Below, in pieces: positions 26,547-34,593 of a stretch of 64,000 nt of DNA. The notes below the pieces were generated by a model. That model did no database searches. It was not told the DNA's origin and saw only the letters and a program-made list of their open reading frames with translations. Source of the stretch: Planctomycetota bacterium (lineage in GTDB: Bacteria; Planctomycetota; PLA2); the NCBI GenBank assembly GCA_021776735.1, contig JAJFFH010000023.1, forward strand, positions 1 through 64,000, written 5' to 3'. Every line of letters begins with the position of its first letter. The first letter of the stretch is position 1. The translations under genes were made by a program, and so were the position numbers.

Positions 26547-27289
26547 GCGGCCCCGTCGTCCTTGCCGCCCGCCTGTTTCCCGAGCCGGTCGGCGAGCCGG
26601 CGGAGCTGGCGCGAGATGATCTTGCGCAGGTTCGCGCGGCCGATGTCGAACTGTGCGCACAGTTCGTCCTGTACTTCGTCCGGGATGTGCTGCCGCGCGA
26701 GTTCGGAGTCGTGGTACTCGAGATACATCAGCAGGATCGTGCGCTCGCGTTCGGGGAGCGCGGCGAGTTCCTCGCGCAGTTGTTGCACGCGGCGTGGCAC
26801 CGGTTGCTTCGCCTCGTCGATCGCGGCGCGCATCCCGGCCCAACACTCGCGGGTGACGTGGATGACCGAGACGATGCCGTTGCGGTCCCGTGGTGCCTGC
26901 TCCAGCACGATGCGCCGCGCGATCGCGCGCAGCCACGCGCGCACGTGGGTGGTGGACGCTTCGTCCGCGAGACCGCGCGGCGTGAAGGTTTCTGCGCGTT
27001 CGAAGGCGCGTACGAAGGCGGCCTGCACGAGATCTTCACGCCCGTAGTGTCGCGCGAGAGGGGTCCACGCGAGACCCCGATAGACCGCCTCGGCGTGGCG
27101 CCGGTAGAGCTCCTCGAAGGCACCCCGCGCTCGCGCGAGTGCACCCTGGCGCCCGGCCATCAGGCCGACGAGCGTCTCGCAAAGCCTGTGCTGAAACTCG
27201 AAGGGCTGCCCGTCGCCGCGATTCATGTCACTAAGACCCACGTCAGGCGTCGATTCGCCTCGCTCCGGTTCTTGCGAGTACATCCACAT
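26543..27289 (-). CDS. ECF-type RNA polymerase sigma factor
   Basis: Up to 248 residues from the first ATG (MWMYSQEPE); a later ATG at 27226 (MNRGDGQPFEF) is equally credible. Region 2 is visible in YRRHAEAVYRGLAW and LVQAAFVRAFERAETF, and region 4 in LAALPERERTILLMYLEYHDSELARQ..IPDEVQDELCAQFDIGRANLRKIISRQLRRLADRL. The stop overlaps the membrane protein's ATG. TGTCAC (27307-27312, minus strand), followed by AACCG, lies upstream and resembles the -35 element of the two sigma fusion genes. Signal and targets unknown. Confidence 0.82.
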   Translation of the reverse strand: MWMYSQEPERGESTPDVGLSDMNRGDGQPFEFQHRLCETLVGLMAGRQGALARARGAFEELYRRHAEAVYRGLAWTPLARHYGREDLVQAAFVRAFERAETFTPRGLADEASTTHVRAWLRAIARRIVLEQAPRDRNGIVSVIHVTRECWAGMRAAIDEAKQPVPRRVQQLREELAALPERERTILLMYLEYHDSELARQHIPDEVQDELCAQFDIGRANLRKIISRQLRRLADRLGKQAGGKDDGAA

Positions 27290-27334
27290 ACCTTCTAGCC
27301 TCGGTTGTGACACGCCCCACGCCTGCCCGGCCCG

Positions 27335-27700
27335 CTAGGGCAGGTGAAAAAAACGGCGTGCGGTCCAGATTGCCGGGCGGTTGGTGGCGTCCAAGGTGAA
27401 GAACCACACGCCCGGCTTGCCGTCGTAGGTCACATACGTGCGGAGATTCATCTCCGGAAACGCTGCGGTTCCGGGGACGGGCGGCGTGCAGCGCCAGCGT
27501 ACTCCGGTCATGCGAAACGGCACGAGCCCGACGTAGGCAGCACCATCGTGCGTGTCGATCTGGAGGGGGGCGGGGACCAGAGCGCGCAACGTCTCGACCG
27601 GAACGCGCCAGTGCGCGAACAGGAGATCGTGCCACTTCTGCGTCATCAACCAGCGCCGCGCGGGCACGGGCCAGGGACGATGGTCCTCCCTCATGGTCAT
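27335..27700 (-). pseudogene. DUF2071 (YqjF-like) gene, C-terminal half missing
   Basis: 121 residues that match the first half of DUF2071 proteins closely in pattern (QKWHDLLFAHW.VP, YVGLVPFRMTGV, FPEMNLRTYVTYDGKPGVWFF, ARRFFHLP). The family is usually about twice this length and continues after RRFFHLP; here a TAG follows at once. Beyond it is the upstream region of the ECF sigma gene. A deletion has therefore removed the 3' half, and the product is probably not functional. Alternatively the fragment could be a minimal domain; no such short form is known to me. Confidence 0.65.
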
Positions 27701-27738
27701 GTGGTCACGTACGCCAGGCTTGCGCGTCGGGTAAGAAA

Positions 27739-27751
27739 CATCGCCGTCCGT
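27739..27751 (-). repeat. 13-mer repeat, exact
   Basis: Intergenic, upstream of the DUF2071 remnant, preceded by GTAGCGG. Confidence 0.85.
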
Positions 27752-27823
27752 CCGCTACGTCAGGGGTCCGACAATCCATCGCCATGCCTCAACTATTCTC
27801 CGGTGGCCGCAACGTGTCGGTAG

Positions 27824-27847
27824 CCGGATTAACCTCCGGATTAACCT
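27824..27847. repeat. tandem 12-mer pair
   Basis: CCGGATTAACCT twice in direct succession, downstream of the nitroreductase gene. Confidence 0.6.
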
Positions 27848-27899
27848 GAGGAGGGGGCGTGGGGGTGGGCGTTACCGGAGTGGGAATCACTCGTGGGTA

Positions 27900-28565
27900 T
27901 CACTGGACGATCATGATCTCGTCGAGCGGCTTTCTTTGGAGTGCGTGCTCCGGGATGCGGCAGTCGTCCGCGGGGTAGCCGACGGGCAGCAGGAGGAACG
28001 CGCGCTCTTCGGGCGGCCGGTCGAGCACTTTGTTCAAGAACGCCATCGGGCTGGGGGTGTGGGTGAGCGCGACCAGGCCTGCGTGATGCAGCGCGGCGAT
28101 CAGGAAGCCGGCGGCGAGGCCGACCGATTCGCTGCCGTAGTACACGGGCGCGCCGTCCGATTGTTTCGTGACGAGGAACACCGCGATGAGCCACGGCGCG
28201 ATCTCGAGATACTCCTTGACGGTGTCGGTTCCCAGCGGTGCGAGATCCCTGAGCCAGCGCTCGCTTGCGCGCCGCTCGTAGAACGCGCGTTCTTCTTCCT
28301 CGGCGGCCGCCCGGATGCGTCGGCGCCGGTCGGGATCCTGCACGCACACGAATCGCCACGGCTGGAGGTTGGCGCCGCTGGGCGCGCGTCCGGCCGTGCG
28401 CACCGCCCACTCGATCGTCTCCCGCGACACGGGCCGAGACGAGAACTCGCGCACGCTGTGGCGCGTCGACATCACTTCGTAGAACGCGCGCGCGGCGTCC
28501 TCGGACGGCACGCCGGGATCATAGCGGGTCGGTAGGGGCACGAATTGCGGCTCGGACATGGGCAC
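27900..28565 (-). CDS. nitroreductase-family flavoprotein (iodotyrosine-deiodinase-like)
   Basis: 221 residues; a second in-frame ATG two codons later is an equal start. The FMN-binding signatures are RHSVREFSSRPV and APSGANLQPWRF, with GSESVGLAAGFLIAALHHAGL and LLLPVGYPADD in the later half. This arrangement fits the IYD/BluB-like branch of the nitroreductase superfamily rather than classical NfsA/NfsB. Members reduce halogenated or nitro aromatics, or have other FMN-dependent roles. Divergent from the RuBisCO-like gene with 42 bp between starts. Substrate unknown. Confidence 0.82.
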   Translation of the reverse strand: MPMSEPQFVPLPTRYDPGVPSEDAARAFYEVMSTRHSVREFSSRPVSRETIEWAVRTAGRAPSGANLQPWRFVCVQDPDRRRRIRAAAEEEERAFYERRASERWLRDLAPLGTDTVKEYLEIAPWLIAVFLVTKQSDGAPVYYGSESVGLAAGFLIAALHHAGLVALTHTPSPMAFLNKVLDRPPEERAFLLLPVGYPADDCRIPEHALQRKPLDEIMIVQ

Positions 28566-28607
28566 AGTCTAGACCCCGTCCCGTGTCGCCCCGCGTAGAA
28601 TCCGCGC

Positions 28608-29726
28608 ATGAGCGGAATCGTGGCGACCTACCGGATTCAGTGCGCGCCGGACGACGTGGATCGCATCGCGCGCTGGATCGCGATCGAGCAGACCGTGGAG
28701 GTGCCGGAGGCGCTTGTCGATGAAGCGATCATCGGCAAGGTGCGCACGATCGAGCCCGCCCCGGGCCGCCCCAGCGAGAACAGCGCGAACGCGTTCGACA
28801 TCGCAATGGAGTTCCGCGAGGATCTTGCCGCCGGCCATCTGCCGCAGCTCGTGAACCTGGTCTACGGCAACGTCTCCCTGCGCCACGGCGTGCGCCTGAT
28901 CGGCCTCGAACTGCCGGATTCGCTGCTCGCGCGCTTCGCCGGTCCACGCTTCGGCGTCGCCGGCCTGCGCGAGCTGATCGACGTGCGCGACCGGCCGCTG
29001 CTGGCCACGGTCCTCAAGCCGCGGGGACTCTCGGCAACCGAGTTCGCGCGCATCGCGGGCGAGTTCGCGGAGGGGGGCGGCGATCTGGTCAAGGACGACC
29101 ACAACCTTGTCGGGCCCGGCCCTGAAGAGTTCGAGGCGCGCGTCCAGCGCTGTCAGGAAGCGGTCACGGCAGCGAACGTCAGGAACGGACGGCGATGTCT
29201 GTATGTACCGTTCCTGCACGCGCCGGCGGAGGAGCTGGACCGCCAGGCGGCGTTTTGCGTGGGGCAGGGCGTTCGTGGCGTGATGGTCGCGCCGATGGTG
29301 CTCGGTCTCGACACGGTGCGCGCGCTCGGCCGCAAACATGGCCTGTTCCTGCTCGGTCACCCAACGCTGACCGGCGGTCTTGTAGGGCCCGAACACGGCA
29401 TCGCGCGGGGCCTGTTGTACGGCACACTCGCGCGCCTCGCGGGCATTGACATCTCGGTGTTCGTGAACGCGGGCGGCCGCTTTGCGTGGACGCCCGCGCA
29501 GTGCAGAGACATCGCGGATCATCTGCGCGCGCCGCTCGGCGCCCTGAAAGCCGCTTGGCCCTGTCCCGCTGGCGGCATGACCTTCGATCACCTCGAACCG
29601 ATGATCCGAGAGTTCGGCCCCGACACGGTCTTGCTCGTCGGAGGTGCCCTCCTCACTGCCGAACCGACCGTGCGGGAGGGCACAAGAAAGTACCAGGCGG
29701 AAATCACCAGAGTCCTCGACCGCTGA
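28608..29726 (+). CDS. RuBisCO-like protein (form IV type)
   Basis: 372 residues with both the N-terminal RuBisCO domain (ATYRIQCAPDDVDRIA) and the barrel. The loop-2 lysine is kept in ATVLKPRGLS, and the carbamylated-lysine motif reads GGGDLVKDDHNL, where true RuBisCO has KDDE. The loop 6 region is replaced by HPTLTGGLVGPEHGIARGLLYGTL. The Glu-to-His change excludes carboxylase activity and matches RuBisCO-like proteins acting as enolases, isomerases or decarboxylases on sugar-phosphate-like substrates. No methionine-salvage gene is adjacent, so an MTA-pathway role is not supported by context. An exact 13-mer repeat (29185) encodes NGRRC in a barrel helix-strand junction. Confidence 0.88.
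   Translation: MSGIVATYRIQCAPDDVDRIARWIAIEQTVEVPEALVDEAIIGKVRTIEPAPGRPSENSANAFDIAMEFREDLAAGHLPQLVNLVYGNVSLRHGVRLIGLELPDSLLARFAGPRFGVAGLRELIDVRDRPLLATVLKPRGLSATEFARIAGEFAEGGGDLVKDDHNLVGPGPEEFEARVQRCQEAVTAANVRNGRRCLYVPFLHAPAEELDRQAAFCVGQGVRGVMVAPMVLGLDTVRALGRKHGLFLLGHPTLTGGLVGPEHGIARGLLYGTLARLAGIDISVFVNAGGRFAWTPAQCRDIADHLRAPLGALKAAWPCPAGGMTFDHLEPMIREFGPDTVLLVGGALLTAEPTVREGTRKYQAEITRVLDR
29185..29197 (+). repeat. 13-mer repeat, exact
   Basis: Inside the RuBisCO-like gene, read in the frame N-G-R-R, preceded by GTCAGGA. Confidence 0.85.
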
Positions 29727-29832
29727 CACGCCGAGGCCGTCAAATGCCGGGCTCAAGCCTGCCGTTCGAACGCACAAGAAAGCGTGGACCCGTCCGCGGT
29801 CAACACTCACGAGGCATCGGTCCGCCGGCTAG

Positions 29833-29857
29833 CGAAAATCCGCCATGCAGGTTTTCG
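29833..29857. terminator. weak hairpin between convergent genes
   Basis: CGAAAA pairs with TTTTCG across a 13-nt loop, between the RuBisCO-like stop and the redoxin fusion stop. Confidence 0.3.
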
Positions 29858-29869
29858 TAGTTGCACCCT

Positions 29870-31528
29870 CTACCGAAGAGACCAATCGAGGTACCCGATC
29901 ATCATCTCTTCCCATGTCTGCTCGCCGTAGCGGACGGTGGCTTTAGGGTCCGGATTCGCCGGATTGTCTGCGCTGTTGTCGTACCACCCCGTCGCCTCGA
30001 TCACGCTGCCCGGTTCGATTGTCAGCGGTTTTTGAAGCCGGTAGTAGAGCTGCCAGTTGAAGTCGTAGCGCGGGACATCGAGTAGCGTCCGCTTCTTGCC
30101 GCCCGGGTCGATCAGGACGTAGCGGAACGCGGTGCCGCGCACGTGCATGTGCGGCATGAGCCCGTGCAACGTCGCGCGCATGGGAACCCGGATGCGGGCG
30201 TGGACCGGATGGCGTTGCGCGCCCGGCGGGATCGAAAAGCGGGTCGTGGCGATGCCGGTCGTGCGCACCTCGCGTTGCGGAGGCTGCGGCGCGAAGCGCA
30301 GTCCCAGACGCGTGCGATCGGCGGCGGCCTTGCCGTTTGTCGTGTAGTGGATTTGGAAGACGAACCGGGCACCGGCCGGCAGTTTCTTGGCGAGCCCCGC
30401 GCGGTAGACGACGTGGCCCTGGCCGGGCACCATGCCCGCGAAGTAGCCGCCGAGTCCGTCGCGATCGCTGGGGCGGCGCGTGTAGAGCTTGTGGCCGCGC
30501 GGGTAGCGCAAGAACACGAGAGCGTGATGGACCACCTGCGGCGCGGTGGGGCGGATCTCCAGCGCCTGGATCCACCGGTCTGTCTTGTGCGTCGTCGGCA
30601 CGCGCACGTGGACGTACTCCACCGTGCCCTCCGCCGGTACGCGTTGTATCCGCGGGATCTCATAGATCACGTCGGGCGTCCCGATCTTCCAGCCCTTCGC
30701 CCACCGGCGCTTCGGCGGTGCGTTCTTCGGATCACCCTTCGGGCAACCGGCCCTGGACCAAGCCTTGAGTGCCGCCCGGTCCGCGTCGGAAAGCCGTCGG
30801 TCGTTGCTCATCGGGAGGCTGTCCTTGCCCGCGAACCACGGCGGCATGAGCTTGCGGTGCGTGGTCCACGCCATCATGGCCGCGTGGTCTTTCGCCGCGG
30901 CGTATGACGTTAGCGGAAACGGGGCGTTCTCGCCGTCGCGATGGCACACCTGGCAGTTGTCTTGCAGGATGCGCTGCACGCGGCCGTGGTACGTCGGCGC
31001 CGCGTCGTCGTCCGATCCGGCGAGGTTGAGCGCGCACCCGGGGGCCCACGTCGCTGCGACCGGAACCGGACGCTTCGCCAGCAGGGCGTCGAGCGCGTCG
31101 CGCAGGTAGTGCTTTCGCGCGGCCTCCAGCGCGTATCCGATTCCGTACTGGTCATCGATCGCGCCGCGGTAGCGCAGCACGCCGCGCGCGTCGAGCACGA
31201 ACACGTCCGTCGTCGTCTTCGCCCCGAGCCGCCGCAGCAAGGATCGCCGTCCGTTTGCTTTGAGTGTGGCGAATGCCACGCCCTTCTCTCCGTACACCTT
31301 GCGCAAGCGTTCGAGCTTGGGCGCGTAACGTCGGCTCAGCGGGCACGTTTCGCTGGTGACGGCGATGAGCGTGATCTTGCCGGCGGGCTGTACGGGGAAC
31401 TTGATGTGTCTGCCGATGCCGCTGAGCCCGGGGTCGAGCGGGCGCGGTGCCTGGCGGACCGGTTCGGGATCCCGGGCGAACAACACGGCCAGGGTAAGCA
31501 GAAGGACGGCGATGCTTTTGGATGTCAT
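29870..31528 (-). CDS. exported redoxin / cytochrome c / copper monooxygenase-like fusion
   Basis: 552 residues. A signal peptide is followed by a redoxin domain (about 45-150) with SETCPLSRRYAPKL, giving one thiol Cys and Ser in place of the second. A haem c motif C192QVCH196 and an axial-ligand candidate in LMPPWFAG follow. The C-terminal 260 residues resemble copper type II ascorbate-dependent monooxygenases, with a His pair in QVVHHALVF, HYTTNG, and the HxH in LMPHMHVRG. Domain order is common in planctomycete exported proteins; physiological role unknown, probably periplasmic redox chemistry. Two 13-mer repeats lie in it, one in the signal peptide and one encoding KANGRRSL. Confidence 0.85.
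   Translation of the reverse strand: MTSKSIAVLLLTLAVLFARDPEPVRQAPRPLDPGLSGIGRHIKFPVQPAGKITLIAVTSETCPLSRRYAPKLERLRKVYGEKGVAFATLKANGRRSLLRRLGAKTTTDVFVLDARGVLRYRGAIDDQYGIGYALEAARKHYLRDALDALLAKRPVPVAATWAPGCALNLAGSDDDAAPTYHGRVQRILQDNCQVCHRDGENAPFPLTSYAAAKDHAAMMAWTTHRKLMPPWFAGKDSLPMSNDRRLSDADRAALKAWSRAGCPKGDPKNAPPKRRWAKGWKIGTPDVIYEIPRIQRVPAEGTVEYVHVRVPTTHKTDRWIQALEIRPTAPQVVHHALVFLRYPRGHKLYTRRPSDRDGLGGYFAGMVPGQGHVVYRAGLAKKLPAGARFVFQIHYTTNGKAAADRTRLGLRFAPQPPQREVRTTGIATTRFSIPPGAQRHPVHARIRVPMRATLHGLMPHMHVRGTAFRYVLIDPGGKKRTLLDVPRYDFNWQLYYRLQKPLTIEPGSVIEATGWYDNSADNPANPDPKATVRYGEQTWEEMMIGYLDWSLR
31244..31255 (-). repeat. 13-mer repeat, 12/13 match
   Basis: Inside the redoxin fusion gene, in the context AAGCAAACGGACGGCGAT, read as A-N-G-R-R. 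Confidence 0.7.
31502..31514 (+). repeat. 13-mer repeat, one mismatch
   Basis: AAGGACGGCGATG within codons 5-9 of the redoxin fusion (the complementary strand encodes SIAVL in its signal peptide). Flanked by GTAAGC. Confidence 0.65.
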
Positions 31529-31537
31529 GGGTCGGCA

Positions 31538-32464
31538 CTACGGGGCGGCGAGACCTGCCGCGAACTCGGCGAAGTCGCGCGGCGGGTCGCCTTCGAGGAA
31601 TCGCAGATACTGTGCGAACCGGCCGTACTTGTGAAGCATCGTGTACGCCGTGATTTTCGCGGACAGTTCGGATGTGGGCTCAAGGCCGTACGCGCGCAGC
31701 ATCGCCCGGCGTGGTGCAGGGCGGCGCTGGAAGAAAAAGACGCACGGCGCCGCGAACTCGTACGGCGCGTGTCCGACCATAGCGTCGCCGAAGTCGATCA
31801 CGCCCGCGATCTCCCAGCATCCGGCGCGTTCGCGGAGCAGGAAATGGTCGTCGGTGAGGTCGGCGTGCAACAGGACCGGCGGGGACTCGGGCTCGTGCGG
31901 CGGCGGCGCCGTTTCAAGCCACGCCGCGATTTGTTCGAGCCACGGTTCCGTGGCGTCGCCCTGGCGGTGGTGTGCGATGCACCCGGCGCGTTGACGTGCG
32001 ACGAAAGCCGGCCAGTCGTCCGTGATGTCGTCGAGCCCGTGCGTCGGAAGCGCGTGGAGTCGCGCCATCCATTCACCCATCGCGGCGGCGAGGAACTCGG
32101 CCTCGGCATCGGGCAGGCCGGCCACGACATCGCCCGCGCGCACGCCCTCGACGTGTGTCAGCACGAGGTACGGCCAGCCCTCGATTTCTCCCTCCGCGAC
32201 GATGGACGGTACGGCGAGTTCGGCCGCGCGCACAAGTCCGAGGTGCTCGCGCTGATGGGACCGACGCCACAGCGGCGCAAACAGCTTGATCCAGCGGCGG
32301 TCGGTCCGAAAGACGACGTGGCTGCCGTGGTCGCCGCGCCGCAGCGAGCCGACGTCCAGCCCGTGCCGGTCGCAAATCGTCTCGACCGCGGGCCGCCAAG
32401 GCGCGTCCTGGCGGTACAGCGGGCGATAGTCCTCGAGTGTTTCGACTGCCGGCAAGAGCGACAC
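31538..32464 (-). CDS. aminoglycoside/choline-phosphotransferase-fold kinase
   Basis: 308 residues from a GTG (VSLLPAVETLEDY). The open frame extends 64 codons further up, but that part is Arg-rich non-protein-like sequence holding a 13-mer repeat. The ATP-binding lobe has GSHVVF...WIKLFAP, the catalytic loop is LLHADLTDDHFLL and the metal Asp is in GVIDFGDA. This fold phosphorylates small hydroxylated molecules; substrate unknown. Stop is 9 bp upstream of the redoxin fusion ATG, so the two are probably cotranscribed. Confidence 0.8.
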   Translation of the reverse strand: MSLLPAVETLEDYRPLYRQDAPWRPAVETICDRHGLDVGSLRRGDHGSHVVFRTDRRWIKLFAPLWRRSHQREHLGLVRAAELAVPSIVAEGEIEGWPYLVLTHVEGVRAGDVVAGLPDAEAEFLAAAMGEWMARLHALPTHGLDDITDDWPAFVARQRAGCIAHHRQGDATEPWLEQIAAWLETAPPPHEPESPPVLLHADLTDDHFLLRERAGCWEIAGVIDFGDAMVGHAPYEFAAPCVFFFQRRPAPRRAMLRAYGLEPTSELSAKITAYTMLHKYGRFAQYLRFLEGDPPRDFAEFAAGLAAP

Positions 32465-32511
32465 AGCGAGCGCAGTATAGCGGTGTGAGGGACGGGCGGA
32501 ACGGGAAGCAA

Positions 32512-32524
32512 ACGGACGGCGATG
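32512..32524 (+). repeat. 13-mer repeat, exact
   Basis: Intergenic, 48 bp upstream of the phosphotransferase start, within GGAAGCAAACGGACGGCGATG. Confidence 0.85.
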
Positions 32525-32652
32525 TTTGGTGGGCCTATATCCGGTTCGCGGGTGAACCGCGAACCGGTGAACAACGGCGCGGCCGGAGATGCGCTGTCGC
32601 CTAGCGGTTCCTCCGGCCCCCCACATTGTTAGGGGGCGTCTGGAAACAGGTA

Positions 32653-32865
32653 TCAAGATTTCCGCTTTGCCCTGGGTCGTTTCGGGAGGAGGGTGTAGTT
32701 CCAGTCGCCATGGAAGTCGTGGCGCTTGATCTTGAGCTGCCCCATCTGTTCGTCCGTGACCTGGATTCCTTTCTGGAAGTCGTGGTCATCGAGTTCGCAG
32801 TGCACCTTCAGGCCTGCCTCGGTCGTCGTCGATGCGATGAGGTTTACGATCGTCGCATGGGGCTC
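32653..32865 (-). pseudogene. C-terminal remnant of an ISAzo13-family transposase
   Basis: About 70 codons ending in RHDFHGDWNYTLLPKR, preceded by IVNLIASTTTEAGLKV and GIQVTDEQMG. These match the end of ISAzo13 transposases, including the one at 1098-2317 (TDEELKGVGLQRHEV...WNYTI). The catalytic core is gone. It is not close enough to the first element to be a recent copy. Confidence 0.75.
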
Positions 32866-33074
32866 GAGCTGAGGTCCGCCGGAACTCATGGTCAAACGCA
32901 ACCGCGCCATGCGGCATGGTGCGGCAGGGGTTGCTCCGGTTGCTCCCCTTGTGCAGGAGGCGGATAGCACCGCCGCCTAGAGAGTTGGACAAAGAAATCT
33001 GAGAAATAACGGGTTGCACCACCCCAGATGCGTGATCGTTGATACCATCCAATCAGCAACAAGGAGGATGGCCG

Positions 33075-33125
33075 ATGATAATGAACACATACATCGTCCT
33101 TGACGGAACGGGTACAACGCCCTAG
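33075..33125 (+). CDS. 16-codon frame behind a perfect ribosome site
   Basis: AAGGAGG (33061-33067) precedes ATG 33075 by 7 nt; the frame encodes MIMNTYIVLDGTGTTP and stops at TAG. The next gene's frame is offset by one. It is either a leader peptide or the true N-terminus of that gene, cut off by a frameshift. Confidence 0.3.
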   Translation: MIMNTYIVLDGTGTTP

Positions 33126-33129
33126 TTCT

Positions 33130-34593
33130 GTGCTCGCCCCGATCACTGCGACGACATTCACGAATGTCGCGGATTTCCAGCAGACGGAGTCGTGGGACGA
33201 CAGTCCGTTGGCAGAGCCGCTCGATGAGAGGATTGACGGTGCGGTGCCGATGGCTGGCATCGTCGGAGCAGGTGCCGCATCCCAGCCTTTGGTTGATGGC
33301 ATGTGGCATCAGTATCTCTACTGGTGGGCTTGGCTCGAGTGGATCCTGGAGGGATTTCCCGTTCCGCCGAAAGACCCTCCCGTGGAACCGCCGGAACCGC
33401 CTCCCGGTTATCCCCCTCCCCCTCCGGATCCCGTTCCGGATCCCCCTCCAGGGGGATGGGGGGGATGGCCACCGGGAGGCGTACCCGATCCACTGCCGCC
33501 TCGCGAAGAGCCGTCCTCTATCCGCGGGCGCTTCAATCCGAACCAGTGGACGATTTGGGATCAGATCGACAACATGACAAATCCGCTCCTCGGGAGTTTT
33601 CCGTTCATTGGCGTCGAACCTCCATTCCAATCGGTGATCGGCGAGGGGGGGATGCTCGTATCGACTGCAAGCGGATTTCCTTTGCACACTATCGTGGGGT
33701 GGGCGGAACAGATCGCCGCTGAAGCGGGGTTCAAGCTCACGACGAAACGATGCTGTGTCGTACCGGGATTCCCGAAGGTGACGGCGAGCCCGAGTTCGTC
33801 GTCTGACGTATTCAGCTGGAGTACGCGTACGGTCGTGAGATTGAGAGACGACGCGGAATGCAGCTGTAAATGTTGTGATGTCCGCCAGTACATCAGTTTC
33901 AGTGCGTCGAGCGTCAAGAGCGACAAGTCCAAGACATCCTTCGACTACGCGAAGCTGATAAAACAGTATCGTAGCAAGGAGGACAAGCGTGTTTTCATCA
34001 AGTATCCGTGGGATATTCGGGCTGCAATGCAACACGACAGCGGTAGGTGGTATCTCCGCCAGACCGAGTCGTTCGAACGAGACCTAACACCCCGCTATCG
34101 GTACTGGCTCGAAGACATTCAGTGGGCTGTTTCGCACGTGAGGCCTGAGGCTCGAACCGATACCGTGGACGCGGTCGGTCTAGCCACCGAGTACCTCCAT
34201 CCAAAGGACGAACGTGTGTTTGGCGCGCTTCCGCTGAGTGCGTTCGAAGAAAACAATGTCGCTGATCGCTATGGCGCGAGACCCGGCGAGCGGGGGCATT
34301 CGCAACTCCTGTCTAGATGGCGTGGGGATTGTGAGCTGACAATGAGCGACCAGCCGTTCTTTAGGACACTCGAAAACGCTACGTCGAGGGTCACGTTCTG
34401 GTTCGCGGTGGTCGTGCGACCGTCGCATCCGGGGCCACTTGACCCCGAAAAACCCTATGGTGTCCAATGCTCGGGCGGGCGAGGCAAGGTGGTGCGGTAT
34501 CGCCTTTCTCAGTCCGGAACACGAGGCGGTTCGAAATCAGTCGTACGGGACTGGAGCGAAGTCCATGTACCGCGTAAGCACAGGGCGCCATGA
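33130..34593 (+). CDS. unrecognised protein with proline-rich linker and cysteine cluster
   Basis: 487 residues from GTG 33130; an alternative TTG at 33100 adds ten. Neither start has a ribosome site. Residues about 75-125 are a Pro/Gly-rich stretch (PPVEPPEPPPGYPPPPPD). The later half has a dense cysteine group (ECSCKCCDVRQYISF near 250) and a Tyr/Arg/Trp-rich region (PRYRYWLEDIQW). No signal peptide, membrane helix or catalytic motif is evident. Base composition is less GC-rich than its neighbours, and transposase debris lies just upstream, so horizontal acquisition is likely. The CKCC..RQY pattern reminds me of orphan proteins near secretion or effector genes, but I cannot name a family. 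Its TGA overlaps the next ATG. Confidence 0.6.
   Translation: MLAPITATTFTNVADFQQTESWDDSPLAEPLDERIDGAVPMAGIVGAGAASQPLVDGMWHQYLYWWAWLEWILEGFPVPPKDPPVEPPEPPPGYPPPPPDPVPDPPPGGWGGWPPGGVPDPLPPREEPSSIRGRFNPNQWTIWDQIDNMTNPLLGSFPFIGVEPPFQSVIGEGGMLVSTASGFPLHTIVGWAEQIAAEAGFKLTTKRCCVVPGFPKVTASPSSSSDVFSWSTRTVVRLRDDAECSCKCCDVRQYISFSASSVKSDKSKTSFDYAKLIKQYRSKEDKRVFIKYPWDIRAAMQHDSGRWYLRQTESFERDLTPRYRYWLEDIQWAVSHVRPEARTDTVDAVGLATEYLHPKDERVFGALPLSAFEENNVADRYGARPGERGHSQLLSRWRGDCELTMSDQPFFRTLENATSRVTFWFAVVVRPSHPGPLDPEKPYGVQCSGGRGKVVRYRLSQSGTRGGSKSVVRDWSEVHVPRKHRAP

Larger units (their letters stand above)
32465..33099. other. intergenic stretch with transposon debris, lower GC
   Basis: Holds an exact 13-mer repeat (32512), a CCCCC/GGGGG hairpin near 32617-32637, and a transposase remnant (32653-32865). 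The 33000-33070 part is visibly AT-richer, and an AAGGAGG ribosome site at 33061 is followed by short frames only. No intact gene recognised. Confidence 0.5.

Noticed and set aside
32465..32656. 64-codon N-terminal extension of the phosphotransferase
   Set aside because: It is Arg/Pro-rich, contains the 13-mer repeat and lacks fold resemblance; the GTG at 32464 matches the expected domain start.
33350..33500. CCTCCC-rich tract as a non-coding repeat
   Set aside because: It is in frame with a long gene and encodes a proline-rich linker.
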